A stretch of DNA of 41,910 bases from Deltaproteobacteria bacterium. Its GTDB lineage: Bacteria; Myxococcota_A; Polyangia; JAAYKL01. Below the pieces are notes generated by a model. That model saw only the letters and a program-made list of their open reading frames with translations, did not search any database and was not told where the DNA came from. Positions 26,744 through 35,082 of the stretch are shown piece after piece. Where the stretch lies: contig JAQTNF010000032.1 of the NCBI GenBank assembly GCA_028713995.1, positions 1-41,910 of the forward strand, written 5' to 3'. How positions within the stretch are numbered: the stretch's first letter is position 1; every line of letters begins with the position of its first letter. The position numbers and the translations under genes were made by a program.

Positions 26744-28692
26744 GCCGTGTACATCCGGATGCGGAACGTGGTCCCCACGCCGACCTCGCTCTCGAGCAGG
26801 ATCTCGGCGTTGTGGTTGACGAGGATGTTGCGCACGATGGACAGGCCGAGCCCGGTGCCGTGCCCTTCCTTCTTGGTTGTGAAGAACGGTTCGAACACGG
26901 CCTCGCGGTTCTCGGGCGGAATGCCGTGCCCGGTGTCGCTCACGCTCACCTCGATACGGTCCTCGCCGAAGGACGCGGCCTTGATGGCGATGCGCCCGCC
27001 GTCCGGCATGAGCGCGTGGCACGCGTTGGTGAGCAGGTTCACGAAGACCTGCTCCATCTGCCCGCGGATGCCGTAGATCGGCCCCAGGTCCGCGGCCACG
27101 TCGAGGGTCACATCGGCTTTCGCCTCGTGGACGATGTGCTCGCAGAACGACAGCGCCCGCTCGAGGAGCTCGCCGACCCGGACCAGCACCGGCTCCTCCC
27201 CCGACGGCCGCGCGTACGTCACGAGCGCCTTGGTGAACGACTGGATGCGCGCCGCGCCCTCGATGATGCGATTCAGCCTGGCGAGGTCGCTCTCCTCGAC
27301 GCGCCCCTCGAGCTTCTTGGCCAGGTACGAGGCGTACACCGAGATGGACGTGAGCGGGTTGTTGAGCTCGTGGGCCACGCCGGCCGCCACCTGTCCGAGC
27401 GTGGCGAGCTTCTCGGAGTGGATGACCTGCTTCTGCAAGGCGCGCACCTCGGTCAGATCCTGCCCCACGAAGATGACGCCCTCGACCTCGCCGAAGGCGG
27501 TCAGGATCGAAGCCGTGTTGAAGGCCACGTGCGCGAACCCCGTCCCGTCCGCGCGCGGAATGCGCAGCTCGATGTTGGAGGTGGGCTCGCCGCGCAGCGC
27601 GTTCAGGGCCGCGGGCAGGAGCCTCGCCTGCTCCGAGTCCGGCACGAGGGTGAGGAGCTCCGCGCCGACGATGTCCCTGCGATCGTACCCCGTCAGGCGT
27701 TCGAGGGCCTGGTTGACCACCGTGATGCGGCGTTCCCGGTCGACCACGATGACGGGCGCATTGGCCCGGTCGAGCAGCTTCTCGAGGTAGTCCTTGAGCA
27801 GGAACGTCTCGGCCACGAGCCCGGCGTTGCGCAAGGCGGTACACATCAGGAGCGCGAGGGGCTCCATGAGCGGCCGATCCGCGGTGAGCGGAGGGTTCTC
27901 GTCGTCGTACTCCAGGTTCACGAGGCCGTAGAAGCTCTTGCCGTCGTACAGGGGCACCTCGAAGCCGGTCCTCCCCTTGTCGAAGACGGGCTCGTACGTT
28001 TTTGTGGAGCGGATCCTGCCCGTGGTGAAGAAGAGCGCGGCCGGGCCGCGGGTGAGGCCGTGATAGCGGCTCGCGGTCTCGGTGACGGCGATCGAATCGC
28101 GCGCCTCATTGCGCAGCCGGCCGCTCGCGTACACGGAAGACAGGGCGAGCGTCGCGGGATCCACGATGCGGATGGCGAGCAGCCGTCCGGGGAAGAGGCG
28201 CTCGAAGGTCTCGGCGAAGAGGTGGACGATCTCCTCCTCGCGCATGTTCACGTTGATCTCGCGTGAGAGCGCGATGAAGGCCTCGAGGAGCTGATGCCCC
28301 GTGGGCGGCGACCTCCCGGGCTCCTCCTCCGGGGTCGCGCTCGTCATGCTCGAGCGCTGTGCGTCGCGGCCCGGGACGAAGACGCAGCCGAACGACAACC
28401 CCACCTTGCCCACGTGGAGCGTATACGCCTCCCCGCCGAGCAGCACCTCGATCGGCGCGATTTCGCGGTTCGCGAGCGGTTCGAGGGCCGGCCAGCGCTC
28501 CCGCTTCTCGCCGGTCAGATCCGCGATCTGCTCGAGCCGGACGGTGCGAGGGATGGCCGCAAGCCCGCACGCCTCGCTGAACCTCGCATTGTACCAAAGG
28601 ATGCGCCGGTCGCCGTCGCAGGCGACCGCCGGCAGCGGCACGTGCTCGAGCCCGAAGACGTACGGGCCGATCTGCGGGCTCGTCCCGTTCAT
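26740..28692 (-). CDS. PAS/GAF histidine kinase
   Basis: This 650-residue soluble kinase has a PAS-like N-terminus (residues 15-105, PLPAVACDGDRRILWYNARF), a GAF domain (about 135-295) and a PAS domain (about 300-415). A HisKA helix with the phospho-acceptor His441 (GVAHELNNPL) and a complete HATPase domain follow (N box NLLTNACHAL, G1 DTGHGIPP, G2 GHGTGLGLSIV). It has no membrane segment, so it senses an internal signal. The start overlaps the stop of the upstream kinase-like gene in an ATGA. It converges on dusB and the NtrC-type regulator, its probable target. Confidence 0.92.
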   Translation of the reverse strand: MNGTSPQIGPYVFGLEHVPLPAVACDGDRRILWYNARFSEACGLAAIPRTVRLEQIADLTGEKRERWPALEPLANREIAPIEVLLGGEAYTLHVGKVGLSFGCVFVPGRDAQRSSMTSATPEEEPGRSPPTGHQLLEAFIALSREINVNMREEEIVHLFAETFERLFPGRLLAIRIVDPATLALSSVYASGRLRNEARDSIAVTETASRYHGLTRGPAALFFTTGRIRSTKTYEPVFDKGRTGFEVPLYDGKSFYGLVNLEYDDENPPLTADRPLMEPLALLMCTALRNAGLVAETFLLKDYLEKLLDRANAPVIVVDRERRITVVNQALERLTGYDRRDIVGAELLTLVPDSEQARLLPAALNALRGEPTSNIELRIPRADGTGFAHVAFNTASILTAFGEVEGVIFVGQDLTEVRALQKQVIHSEKLATLGQVAAGVAHELNNPLTSISVYASYLAKKLEGRVEESDLARLNRIIEGAARIQSFTKALVTYARPSGEEPVLVRVGELLERALSFCEHIVHEAKADVTLDVAADLGPIYGIRGQMEQVFVNLLTNACHALMPDGGRIAIKAASFGEDRIEVSVSDTGHGIPPENREAVFEPFFTTKKEGHGTGLGLSIVRNILVNHNAEILLESEVGVGTTFRIRMYTA

Positions 28693-30143
28693 GGCGTCCC
28701 GCCCCCTTCGTCCGGCTCGTCGGCGCAGGCCTTCTCGAGGTCGATGATTCGCGCTTCGCCGACGTAGGATTTGGTGGTGTACTGGGTGATGCGGCTGAGC
28801 CGGCGCACGATGGTCGCCATGCGCTCCGACTCCTGCTCGAGCGTGGAAAGGACGCGCTCCGCGGCCTCGCCCCCGCCGTGGATGCGGCGCAGCATGGCGA
28901 GGCTCGTGAGGATCGACGTGAGCGGCTGGTTGATCTCGTGGGCCGCGGCGCCGGCCAGCTCGACCATGACGGCCTGCTTCTCAGACGCGATGAGCCTCTC
29001 CTGGGCCTCATTCAGGCGCCGCGCGATGGCTCGCTCGTCGGTCACGTCGCGCATCGTGAGCAGGACCATGCCCTTCTCGCCGAACAGGGAGCCGGCCGCG
29101 ACCGAGAGCACGCGCTGGAAACCACACTCGGGGCGTGTGCGCAGGTCGACGCCGCGCCGCGCCCGATCATGCTTGAAGTCGGCGAGGAGCCCCTCGAAGC
29201 GCTCCCCGTCGGCGGGGTCGAGGCAGTCGGAGAACGGCCTGCCCTGCATCTCTGCCTCGGTGAGGCAGATGAGGGACGCGGCCTCGGGATTGGCGAAGAG
29301 CACCGCGCCGCTCCCGTCGAGGACCGTCATGCCGTCCACGGCGCCCATGAAGAAGTCGCGATATTTTCGCAGGGAACGCAGCTGGCTCAGGGTCTCGATC
29401 TGGGCCTTCTGCATCTCCATGGTCCGAGCCTTCAGGTGCTCCGTGACCTCCGCATTGCGCAGGGCGATGGCCGTCGCGCCGGCCACGGTCCGGCAGAAGG
29501 CCTGCTCGCGCTCGTGGAACTTCTCGCGCTTGCCCGAGAAGCGCAGGAAGATGACACCCACGGCCTCGCCGTCCTTGGCGATGGGGAAGAGGGCCACCGA
29601 GGTGACGTGGGCCGTGCGCAGGCTCGGCAGAACGTGCTCGAGGAGCGCCGAGCTCGCCACGTCGTCGATGACGATGGGCTCGCCCTTGGACACGGCCATG
29701 TCGATCTCGGGGTAGCGTTTGAGATCGATGGGGAGGCTGCGCACCTTGGGGTCGTCGCTCGAGGCGATGACGAAGCCGTAGTCGCGCTGCGGCCGCACCA
29801 GCACCATCGAGCAGCGGTCCACGTCAAGCTCTTCCGACAGCAGCCTCGCCACGCCGTAGAGGCTGTCGAGGATGTCGCCCGAGCCCACGAGCTTCGAGGT
29901 GATCTCGACGAGCAGCGCCGAGTCGCGCGCCGCGCGGGCCATGTCCTGCGCGTCGAGCAGCACGAGCTGCCGGACGTTCTGCGGATCGGAAGAGATCTCG
30001 TTCGGCGTCGCGCGCCGGCACGCCACGCCGGCCCCGCCGAGGACCCGGACGATCGCGGTCACGAACGGATCGTCGCCGGCGACGACGAGTATCTCCTCAT
30101 TTTTTTCCACGGCTCCACTATACGCGACTCGCCCGCGGCCCAC
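28689..30143 (-). CDS. Receiver-like/GAF/PAS protein with HisKA helix but no ATPase domain
   Basis: The 484-residue protein has a receiver-like N-terminus (EKNEEILVVAGDDPFVTAIV ... LVLLDAQD), a GAF domain (about 80-235), a PAS domain (about 265-370) and a HisKA segment with His402 (AAAHEINQPLTSILTSLAML). It ends 80 residues later without N, G1 or G2 boxes, so it cannot bind ATP for phosphorylation by itself. It is coupled by ATGA to the complete kinase gene and may form mixed dimers with it or serve as a phosphotransfer or docking partner (inference). The GTG at 30143 gives the longest form; a GTG at 30110 is an alternative start close to the receiver-like domain. Confidence 0.82.
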   Translation of the reverse strand: MGRGRVAYSGAVEKNEEILVVAGDDPFVTAIVRVLGGAGVACRRATPNEISSDPQNVRQLVLLDAQDMARAARDSALLVEITSKLVGSGDILDSLYGVARLLSEELDVDRCSMVLVRPQRDYGFVIASSDDPKVRSLPIDLKRYPEIDMAVSKGEPIVIDDVASSALLEHVLPSLRTAHVTSVALFPIAKDGEAVGVIFLRFSGKREKFHEREQAFCRTVAGATAIALRNAEVTEHLKARTMEMQKAQIETLSQLRSLRKYRDFFMGAVDGMTVLDGSGAVLFANPEAASLICLTEAEMQGRPFSDCLDPADGERFEGLLADFKHDRARRGVDLRTRPECGFQRVLSVAAGSLFGEKGMVLLTMRDVTDERAIARRLNEAQERLIASEKQAVMVELAGAAAHEINQPLTSILTSLAMLRRIHGGGEAAERVLSTLEQESERMATIVRRLSRITQYTTKSYVGEARIIDLEKACADEPDEGGGTP

Positions 30144-30180
30144 AACGACCGCAAGTCGGGTAAAGCGACGCCGCGGCCTG

Positions 30181-30189
30181 TGCTACGAT
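30181..30189 (+). promoter_or_regulatory. Extended -10 of the spermidine-synthase-like gene, leaderless layout
   Basis: TGCTACGAT (TG, one base, TACGAT) ends 5 bases before the GTG at 30195. No ribosome-binding site lies between. Confidence 0.4.
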
Positions 30190-30194
30190 GGGCC

Positions 30195-32438
30195 GTGCGG
30201 TTCGAGGCGAGATCACCGGAGATCCTGGGCGCTGCGCTCGGCGCGTGGGCCGCGCTCGCCCAGGTGGTGCTCGTGCGCGAGGCCCTCGGCGTGTGCGGAG
30301 GCAACGAGCTCGCGGTGGGGCTGGGGCTTGCGGGGTGGCTCGCGGGCGTGGGCCTGGGCGCGCTCTTTTGCGGCGCGTTCCGCGACAGGGCCGCGCTGCT
30401 CGCTCCCTCGGCCGCGCTCGCCCTGCCCGTGACCGTCCTCGGTCTCGCGATGTTGAGGCTCGACCGCGCGCTCCTCGGAGTCCCCGCGGGCGGCGATCCC
30501 GGTCTTTGCGCGCTGGCCGCGCTGCTGTGCGTCGGCCTGGGGCAGGGCGGGCTCGGAGTGGGCGTGCTCTTCACGGCGTCGGCCGCGGCCTCCCCGAGCA
30601 AGGAGGGATCGCCGGTGACGCGCCTGTACCTGGCCGAGGCCGCAGGGGCGCTGGTGTCCGGGCTCGTCTTCGCGTTCGTGCTCGCGGGCCGGGCGGCGCC
30701 CATCGCGGTGCTGGCCGTAGGCGCGGCGCTCGTGCTCGCGGCAATGGCGCTCACCCGCCCGTCCCGCGCGGCGCGCTTCGTATGCGGCGGCCTCGGACTC
30801 GCGCTCCTCGCCGTCGCCTTTACCGGGCCGGCCGCACGGCTCGACCGGGCCCTTGAGGAGCGCGCCTTCGCATCCCTCGGCGCCGGGGCTCTCGCGGCCT
30901 CGGCCGAGAGCCCGTACGGACGCCTCGAGCTCGGACGCTCCCTGGGCCAGAGCCAGCTCGTGACCGACGGGCGCGTGACCTTCGCGTTCCCGGATCCCTG
31001 GGATCGGCCGGTGCCCGTGCACCTCGCCATGACGGAGCACCCGCACCCGCGGCGCGTGCTCCTCCTCGGCGGCGGCCCCACGGACCGGCTCGAGGCGGCC
31101 CTCGCCCACGGCCCGTCGCGCGTGGTGCTTACGGTCTTGGACGATCGCGTGCTCGCGCTCCTTGCGCCGTTCCTGCCGCCCGGGGCGCGCGCGGCGCTCG
31201 CGGATCCGAAGGTGGCGGTCGCGCACGACGACGGACGGAGGTACGTGGGGCGCACGTCGGAGCGCTTCGACGTGGTGTTCGTGGACGCAGGCGAACCCGT
31301 CTCGGCGCGCGCGAACCGGTACTACACCAGGGAGTTCTTCGAGTCGGTGCGGCGCATCCTCGAGCCCGGCGGCTCGGTCACGGTGTGCGTGCCGGGCGGC
31401 GCCACGGTGCTCGCGCCGGAGGCCGCGCGTTTCGCCGCGACCGTCCTCGCCACGCTCGGCTCGGTCTTCCCGCGGGTGGTGATGGTGCCGGGAGTGGAGA
31501 CGACGTTCCACGCCGCGGCTCAAGAAGGCGTGGTCACGAAATCCGCTTCCGAGCTGGCACGGCGGTTCGAGGCGCGAGGCGTGCGCTCGAGGTCGTTCAC
31601 GTCGCGGCGCTTCGACGATCTGCTCGACCCGGACCGCATGACCGAGGCCCTGCGCGAAATCCACGAGCAGCCCGCCGTGGTGAACACCGACTCGAGGCCG
31701 CTCGCGTACCTGGCCGGCATGGAGCTGTGGGAGCGCAGCCTTTCCGCACCGGGCGAGACCCGCGCACCCACGTGGACCGGGCTCGCCGAGCGCTTCGCGA
31801 TCCTGTTCCTCGTCGCGCCGCTCGCGGCGTGGCTGCCGTGGCAGGCGCGCAGGCTTGTGAGCCGGTCGTCCCCGCGCGGCGAGGCGGTCTTCTCCATCGC
31901 CACGACCGGCGCCGCGGGCATGGCCGTGGAGGTGGCCGTGCTGATCGCGTACGAGACCGCGGCCGGCACCCTCTACACCGGGATCGCGCTGCTCACGGCC
32001 CTGTTCATGGCCGGGCTCGGGCTCGGGGCCTACGCGGCCATGCACCTCGTCCCGCGCCGGCCCGCCATCGCGGGGATCGTGGCCGACGCGGCCGTGCTTG
32101 CGCTCCTCCTCGCGAGCGGGCCGCTGCTCGCGAACGCCGCGGGTGCGCCCGCGCTCATCGCGTTCTGGTCGCTTTCGGCTGGTGCCGTCACGGGAGCCGC
32201 GTTCCCGGCGCTCCTCGGCCGTGCCGCCGCGCCCGCAGGCGGCGACGAGCGGCGGGCGGCTCTCGCCATCGAAGCCGCGGATCACCTGGGCGCGAGCCTG
32301 GGCGCGCTCGTCACGGGCGCCATCTGGCTGCCCGTGTTCGGCGTGGCCCGCACGTGCCTCCTGTTCGCCGCGCTCAAGGCCGCCGCGCTCCTCGGTCAGC
32401 TTGCGGCCGTGCGCCGCGGGGCCGGGGTGCCGCGTTGA
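30195..32438 (+). CDS. Membrane-embedded spermidine-synthase-like protein
   Basis: The 747-residue protein has about seven N-terminal membrane helices, a soluble Rossmann domain (about residues 235-500) like polyamine aminopropyltransferases, and a second set of membrane helices (LAERFAILFLVAPLAAWLP to the end). In true spermidine synthases the nucleotide loop reads GGGDG and is followed by an acidic EID; here they read GGGPT and VLDD, so ordinary activity is doubtful. VVFVDAGEPVSARANRYYTR keeps the general fold. Such fusions are widespread but uncharacterised. The GTG at 30195 was chosen because open frame further upstream overlaps the divergent kinase-like gene. The stop overlaps the mutY start (TTGA). 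Confidence 0.82.
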   Translation: MRFEARSPEILGAALGAWAALAQVVLVREALGVCGGNELAVGLGLAGWLAGVGLGALFCGAFRDRAALLAPSAALALPVTVLGLAMLRLDRALLGVPAGGDPGLCALAALLCVGLGQGGLGVGVLFTASAAASPSKEGSPVTRLYLAEAAGALVSGLVFAFVLAGRAAPIAVLAVGAALVLAAMALTRPSRAARFVCGGLGLALLAVAFTGPAARLDRALEERAFASLGAGALAASAESPYGRLELGRSLGQSQLVTDGRVTFAFPDPWDRPVPVHLAMTEHPHPRRVLLLGGGPTDRLEAALAHGPSRVVLTVLDDRVLALLAPFLPPGARAALADPKVAVAHDDGRRYVGRTSERFDVVFVDAGEPVSARANRYYTREFFESVRRILEPGGSVTVCVPGGATVLAPEAARFAATVLATLGSVFPRVVMVPGVETTFHAAAQEGVVTKSASELARRFEARGVRSRSFTSRRFDDLLDPDRMTEALREIHEQPAVVNTDSRPLAYLAGMELWERSLSAPGETRAPTWTGLAERFAILFLVAPLAAWLPWQARRLVSRSSPRGEAVFSIATTGAAGMAVEVAVLIAYETAAGTLYTGIALLTALFMAGLGLGAYAAMHLVPRRPAIAGIVADAAVLALLLASGPLLANAAGAPALIAFWSLSAGAVTGAAFPALLGRAAAPAGGDERRAALAIEAADHLGASLGALVTGAIWLPVFGVARTCLLFAALKAAALLGQLAAVRRGAGVPR

Positions 32439-33529
32439 CCCGCCGCGACAAGAACGCCACCGCCCTCGTCCGCGATCTCCTCGCCTGGTACAGCGCGCAC
32501 AAGCGGCCGCTGCCGTGGCGCGACGCGCCCGCGCCCTACCGGGTGTGGGTGGGCGAGGTCATGAGCCAGCAGACCACGCTCAAGGTGGCGGTGCCCAGGT
32601 TCGAGATCTTCGTGGCGAGGCTGCCCGACGCGGCCGCGCTCGCCGCGTGCCCCGAGGACGTGCTGCGGCGGCTGTGGGCCGGGCTGGGCTACTACGCGCG
32701 GGCCCGCAACCTGCAAAAAGGCGCGAGATACGTGACGGACGACCTCGCGGGCGCGCTTCCCGGGACGTGCGCGGGCTGGCTCGACGTGCCGGGCTGCGGC
32801 CCGTACACCGCGGCCATGGTGGCGAGCATGTGCTTTGGCGAGCGGGTGCCGGCCGTGGACGGCAACGTGGTGCGCGTGGCGAGCAGGCTTCTCGGCATGG
32901 CCGAGGGTGTGTGGACCAAGGACGGCCAGGCCCGCATCCGCGAATTCGCGGCCGAGCGCGTGAGACTCTCGGACGCGCCCGGCGACTTCAACCAGGCGCT
33001 CATGGAGCTCGGCGCGACCGTGTGCCGCAAGGCGCGTCCCGCGTGCGGGAGCTGCCCGATCGCCAGCGCGTGCCGGGCGCGCGAGGACGGAGCAGCGGAT
33101 CGCATTCCGCAGCCGCGGCCGAGAAAGGCCGGGGTGGACACGCGCGTCGTGTGCGTCGTGCTCCTCGCGCGCGGCCGGGTGGCGCTCGCCCGCAGGGAGC
33201 GCGGCTTCCTTTCGGGCACGGTCGGGTTTCCCGTCGTGACCGAGGGCTCGCGCGAAGCCCGCGACCTCCTCGACATCCTCGGCCGCATCCCCGGTGCCCG
33301 GATCCGTGCGGCGCAAGGCGCATTCCGGCACACGATCACGCACCACCGCATTCACGGCTCGATCCTCGTGGCGCTCCTGCCCGCGCGCGGATCGCCGCGC
33401 GTTGTCGAGGCCGAGCTGGGCCGCGCCCTCGGGGTCTCGGACTTTTCATGGTCGAACCGGGCCGGGGTTCGCGACGCGCTCGGTGCGGCGTTGGACAGGA
33501 AGGCCCTCGACCTCCTGGAGGCCCCGTGA
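32435..33529 (+). CDS. mutY: A/G-specific adenine glycosylase MutY
   Basis: The 364-residue protein has the glycosylase active-site segment GEVMSQQTTLKVAVPRF with the catalytic Glu, the helix-hairpin-helix DVPGCGPYTAAMVASM, the catalytic Asp in VPAVDGNVVRVASRL, and an iron-sulfur motif C-x6-C-x2-C-x5-C (CRKARPACGSCPIASAC). A Nudix-like C-terminal domain (VVCVVLLARGRVALARRERG) checks for 8-oxoguanine. It removes adenine mispaired with 8-oxoguanine. The start appears to be TTG, overlapping the previous stop; no ATG or GTG fits better. Confidence 0.93.
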   Translation: MTRRDKNATALVRDLLAWYSAHKRPLPWRDAPAPYRVWVGEVMSQQTTLKVAVPRFEIFVARLPDAAALAACPEDVLRRLWAGLGYYARARNLQKGARYVTDDLAGALPGTCAGWLDVPGCGPYTAAMVASMCFGERVPAVDGNVVRVASRLLGMAEGVWTKDGQARIREFAAERVRLSDAPGDFNQALMELGATVCRKARPACGSCPIASACRAREDGAADRIPQPRPRKAGVDTRVVCVVLLARGRVALARRERGFLSGTVGFPVVTEGSREARDLLDILGRIPGARIRAAQGAFRHTITHHRIHGSILVALLPARGSPRVVEAELGRALGVSDFSWSNRAGVRDALGAALDRKALDLLEAP

Positions 33530-34578
33530 CGAGCCGCCTGTACGCGTGCAGGCCGGGCCGCGAGCGCGTCCTCGCGGATGAGCTCGCCCGCGTGCTGCCC
33601 GCGTCGCGCCACGAGGTGCACGGAACCGGATGGGTGGAGAGCCGACTCGCGTCAGGGGACGCGGCTGCGTCGCCGTGCCTGGCTTTTGCCGCGCAGTGCC
33701 TGCCAGATCCCGAGCCGATCCAGGCGCCGTCCGTCTCGGCCACCGCTCAGGCCGCGGCGCAGCTCGTCATGGAGCGCCTGAGCGGACACGAGGGCCCGTG
33801 GCGGTTCCACGTGTTCTGCGTCGAGACTCCCGGATCGACGGTGCGAGCGTCGCGCTGCGGGCTCGTGGAGAAGCAGGTGCTCGATGCCTTGCGCCGCAGA
33901 CAGAAGAGGCTCGTCGCAACGCGCGTGGTCGTGAGCGCGCGGCCGTGGGAAAGGGACGAGATCCTCGTGCAGGTGGCGCTCGTGGAGCCGAGGCTGGCGT
34001 TCTTCTCGGTGGCCGGGTCCGCGGAGCGCGAGCGGCTCAAGGGCTGCATGTCCCGCTTCCCGGGCGGCGTGGTGGAGGTCTCCGAGGATCGCGCGCCGCC
34101 GTCGCGCGCGTACCGCAAGCTTCTCGAGGTCGAGCTCCGGCTCGGACGGCGCATCTCGAGCGGCGAAACGTGCGTCGATCTCGGCGCCTCGCCCGGCGGC
34201 TGGACGCACGTGGCCCTCGGACGCGGCGCGCGCGTGATCGCCGTGGATCGCAGCCCCTTGCGCGCGGACCTCATGGCCCACCCGCACCTCACGTTCGTGC
34301 GCGGCGACGGCTTCTCGTTCGAGCCCGAGGACAAGCCCGTGGATTGGCTCCTTTCGGACATCATCGCCTTCCCGGTCCGCACCATCGGGCTCCTCGAGCG
34401 CTGGCTCGCGAAACGCTGGTGCCGTTGCTTCTGCGTGACGATCAAGTTCCGCGGGCAGGACGACTACCCCGAGCTCGAGCGGCTCAAGGCGATCCTCGTC
34501 GCTTCCGGCGCGGACTTCCAATTGCGGGAGCTCACGAACAACAAGAACGAGGTCACGGCCTTCGGCGAGCTCGGGTGA
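33526..34578 (+). CDS. rlmM: RlmM-like 23S rRNA 2'-O-methyltransferase
   Basis: The 350-residue protein has an N-terminal THUMP-like half and a C-terminal FtsJ/RrmJ-type methyltransferase. DLGASPGGWTHVALGRGARV is the S-adenosylmethionine site, followed by AVDRSPL, an Asp in WLLSDI, Lys in VTIKFRG and Glu in NEVTAFG, giving the K-D-K-E pattern with the earlier SRAYRKLLE. The E. coli enzyme methylates C2498 of 23S rRNA. The GTG start overlaps the mutY stop (GTGA), so translation is coupled. The substrate is inferred from the family. Confidence 0.85.
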   Translation: MTSRLYACRPGRERVLADELARVLPASRHEVHGTGWVESRLASGDAAASPCLAFAAQCLPDPEPIQAPSVSATAQAAAQLVMERLSGHEGPWRFHVFCVETPGSTVRASRCGLVEKQVLDALRRRQKRLVATRVVVSARPWERDEILVQVALVEPRLAFFSVAGSAERERLKGCMSRFPGGVVEVSEDRAPPSRAYRKLLEVELRLGRRISSGETCVDLGASPGGWTHVALGRGARVIAVDRSPLRADLMAHPHLTFVRGDGFSFEPEDKPVDWLLSDIIAFPVRTIGLLERWLAKRWCRCFCVTIKFRGQDDYPELERLKAILVASGADFQLRELTNNKNEVTAFGELG

Positions 34579-34602
34579 CGGGAGTGACGCGATGATCGCG
34601 CC

Positions 34603-35082
34603 TCACCTCATGATGGAGTCGCGCGTCACGATCGAGTCGCTCTTCTTTAGCCGCAGCTCGCGGGTCGTGTCGCGGAAGCGCTTGATGACCACGGGCAGCA
34701 TGGCCGCGGCGATGGACGGGCGCTCCCTGAGCAGGGCGAGCATGCTCCACTGGGTGAGCACGAGGCAGTCCACCTCGCCCACGGCGCGCAAGGTGGCGAC
34801 CCGCTCCGCGCCGTCGATGACCGAGAGCTCGCCCACCACGGCGCCCTGACCGATCTCGGCCACGGGCACCACCCGGCCTCCCTCCATCTCTTCTTCCACG
34901 CGCACGCGTCCCGACACGATGAGGAAGGCGGCCACGCCGCGCTCGCCCTGTCTGCAAATCGTCTCGCCCTCGGCGTAGCTCGACTCGGAGCACGACTTGG
35001 CAAGGGCTTTGAGATCCCGCCGGCCCAGCCCTGAGAAGATCTCGACCCGGGTGAGGAAGTCCACGCGAACCCTCCAGTGCAT
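34603..35082 (-). CDS. Cyclic-nucleotide-binding-domain protein
   Basis: The 159-residue protein is mostly one cNMP-binding domain: LTRVEIFSGLGRRDLKALAK, GETICRQGERGVAAFLIVSG, and the phosphate-binding cassette GQGAVVGELSVIDGAERVAT. The Arg of the cassette that contacts the cyclic phosphate is in the expected region (ERVAT). No helix-turn-helix follows, so it is not a CRP-type regulator. It may be a stand-alone sensor or adaptor. The start overlaps the recN stop by one base (TGATG), which couples it to recN. Confidence 0.85.
   Translation of the reverse strand: MHWRVRVDFLTRVEIFSGLGRRDLKALAKSCSESSYAEGETICRQGERGVAAFLIVSGRVRVEEEMEGGRVVPVAEIGQGAVVGELSVIDGAERVATLRAVGEVDCLVLTQWSMLALLRERPSIAAAMLPVVIKRFRDTTRELRLKKSDSIVTRDSIMR

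Noticed and set aside
28878-30194. Upstream extension of the spermidine-synthase-like frame to 28878, giving a 1186-residue protein
   Set aside because: The extra part is antisense to the kinase-like gene 28689-30143, which has clear GAF, PAS and HisKA domains. The GTG at 30195 with a nearby -10 is a better start.
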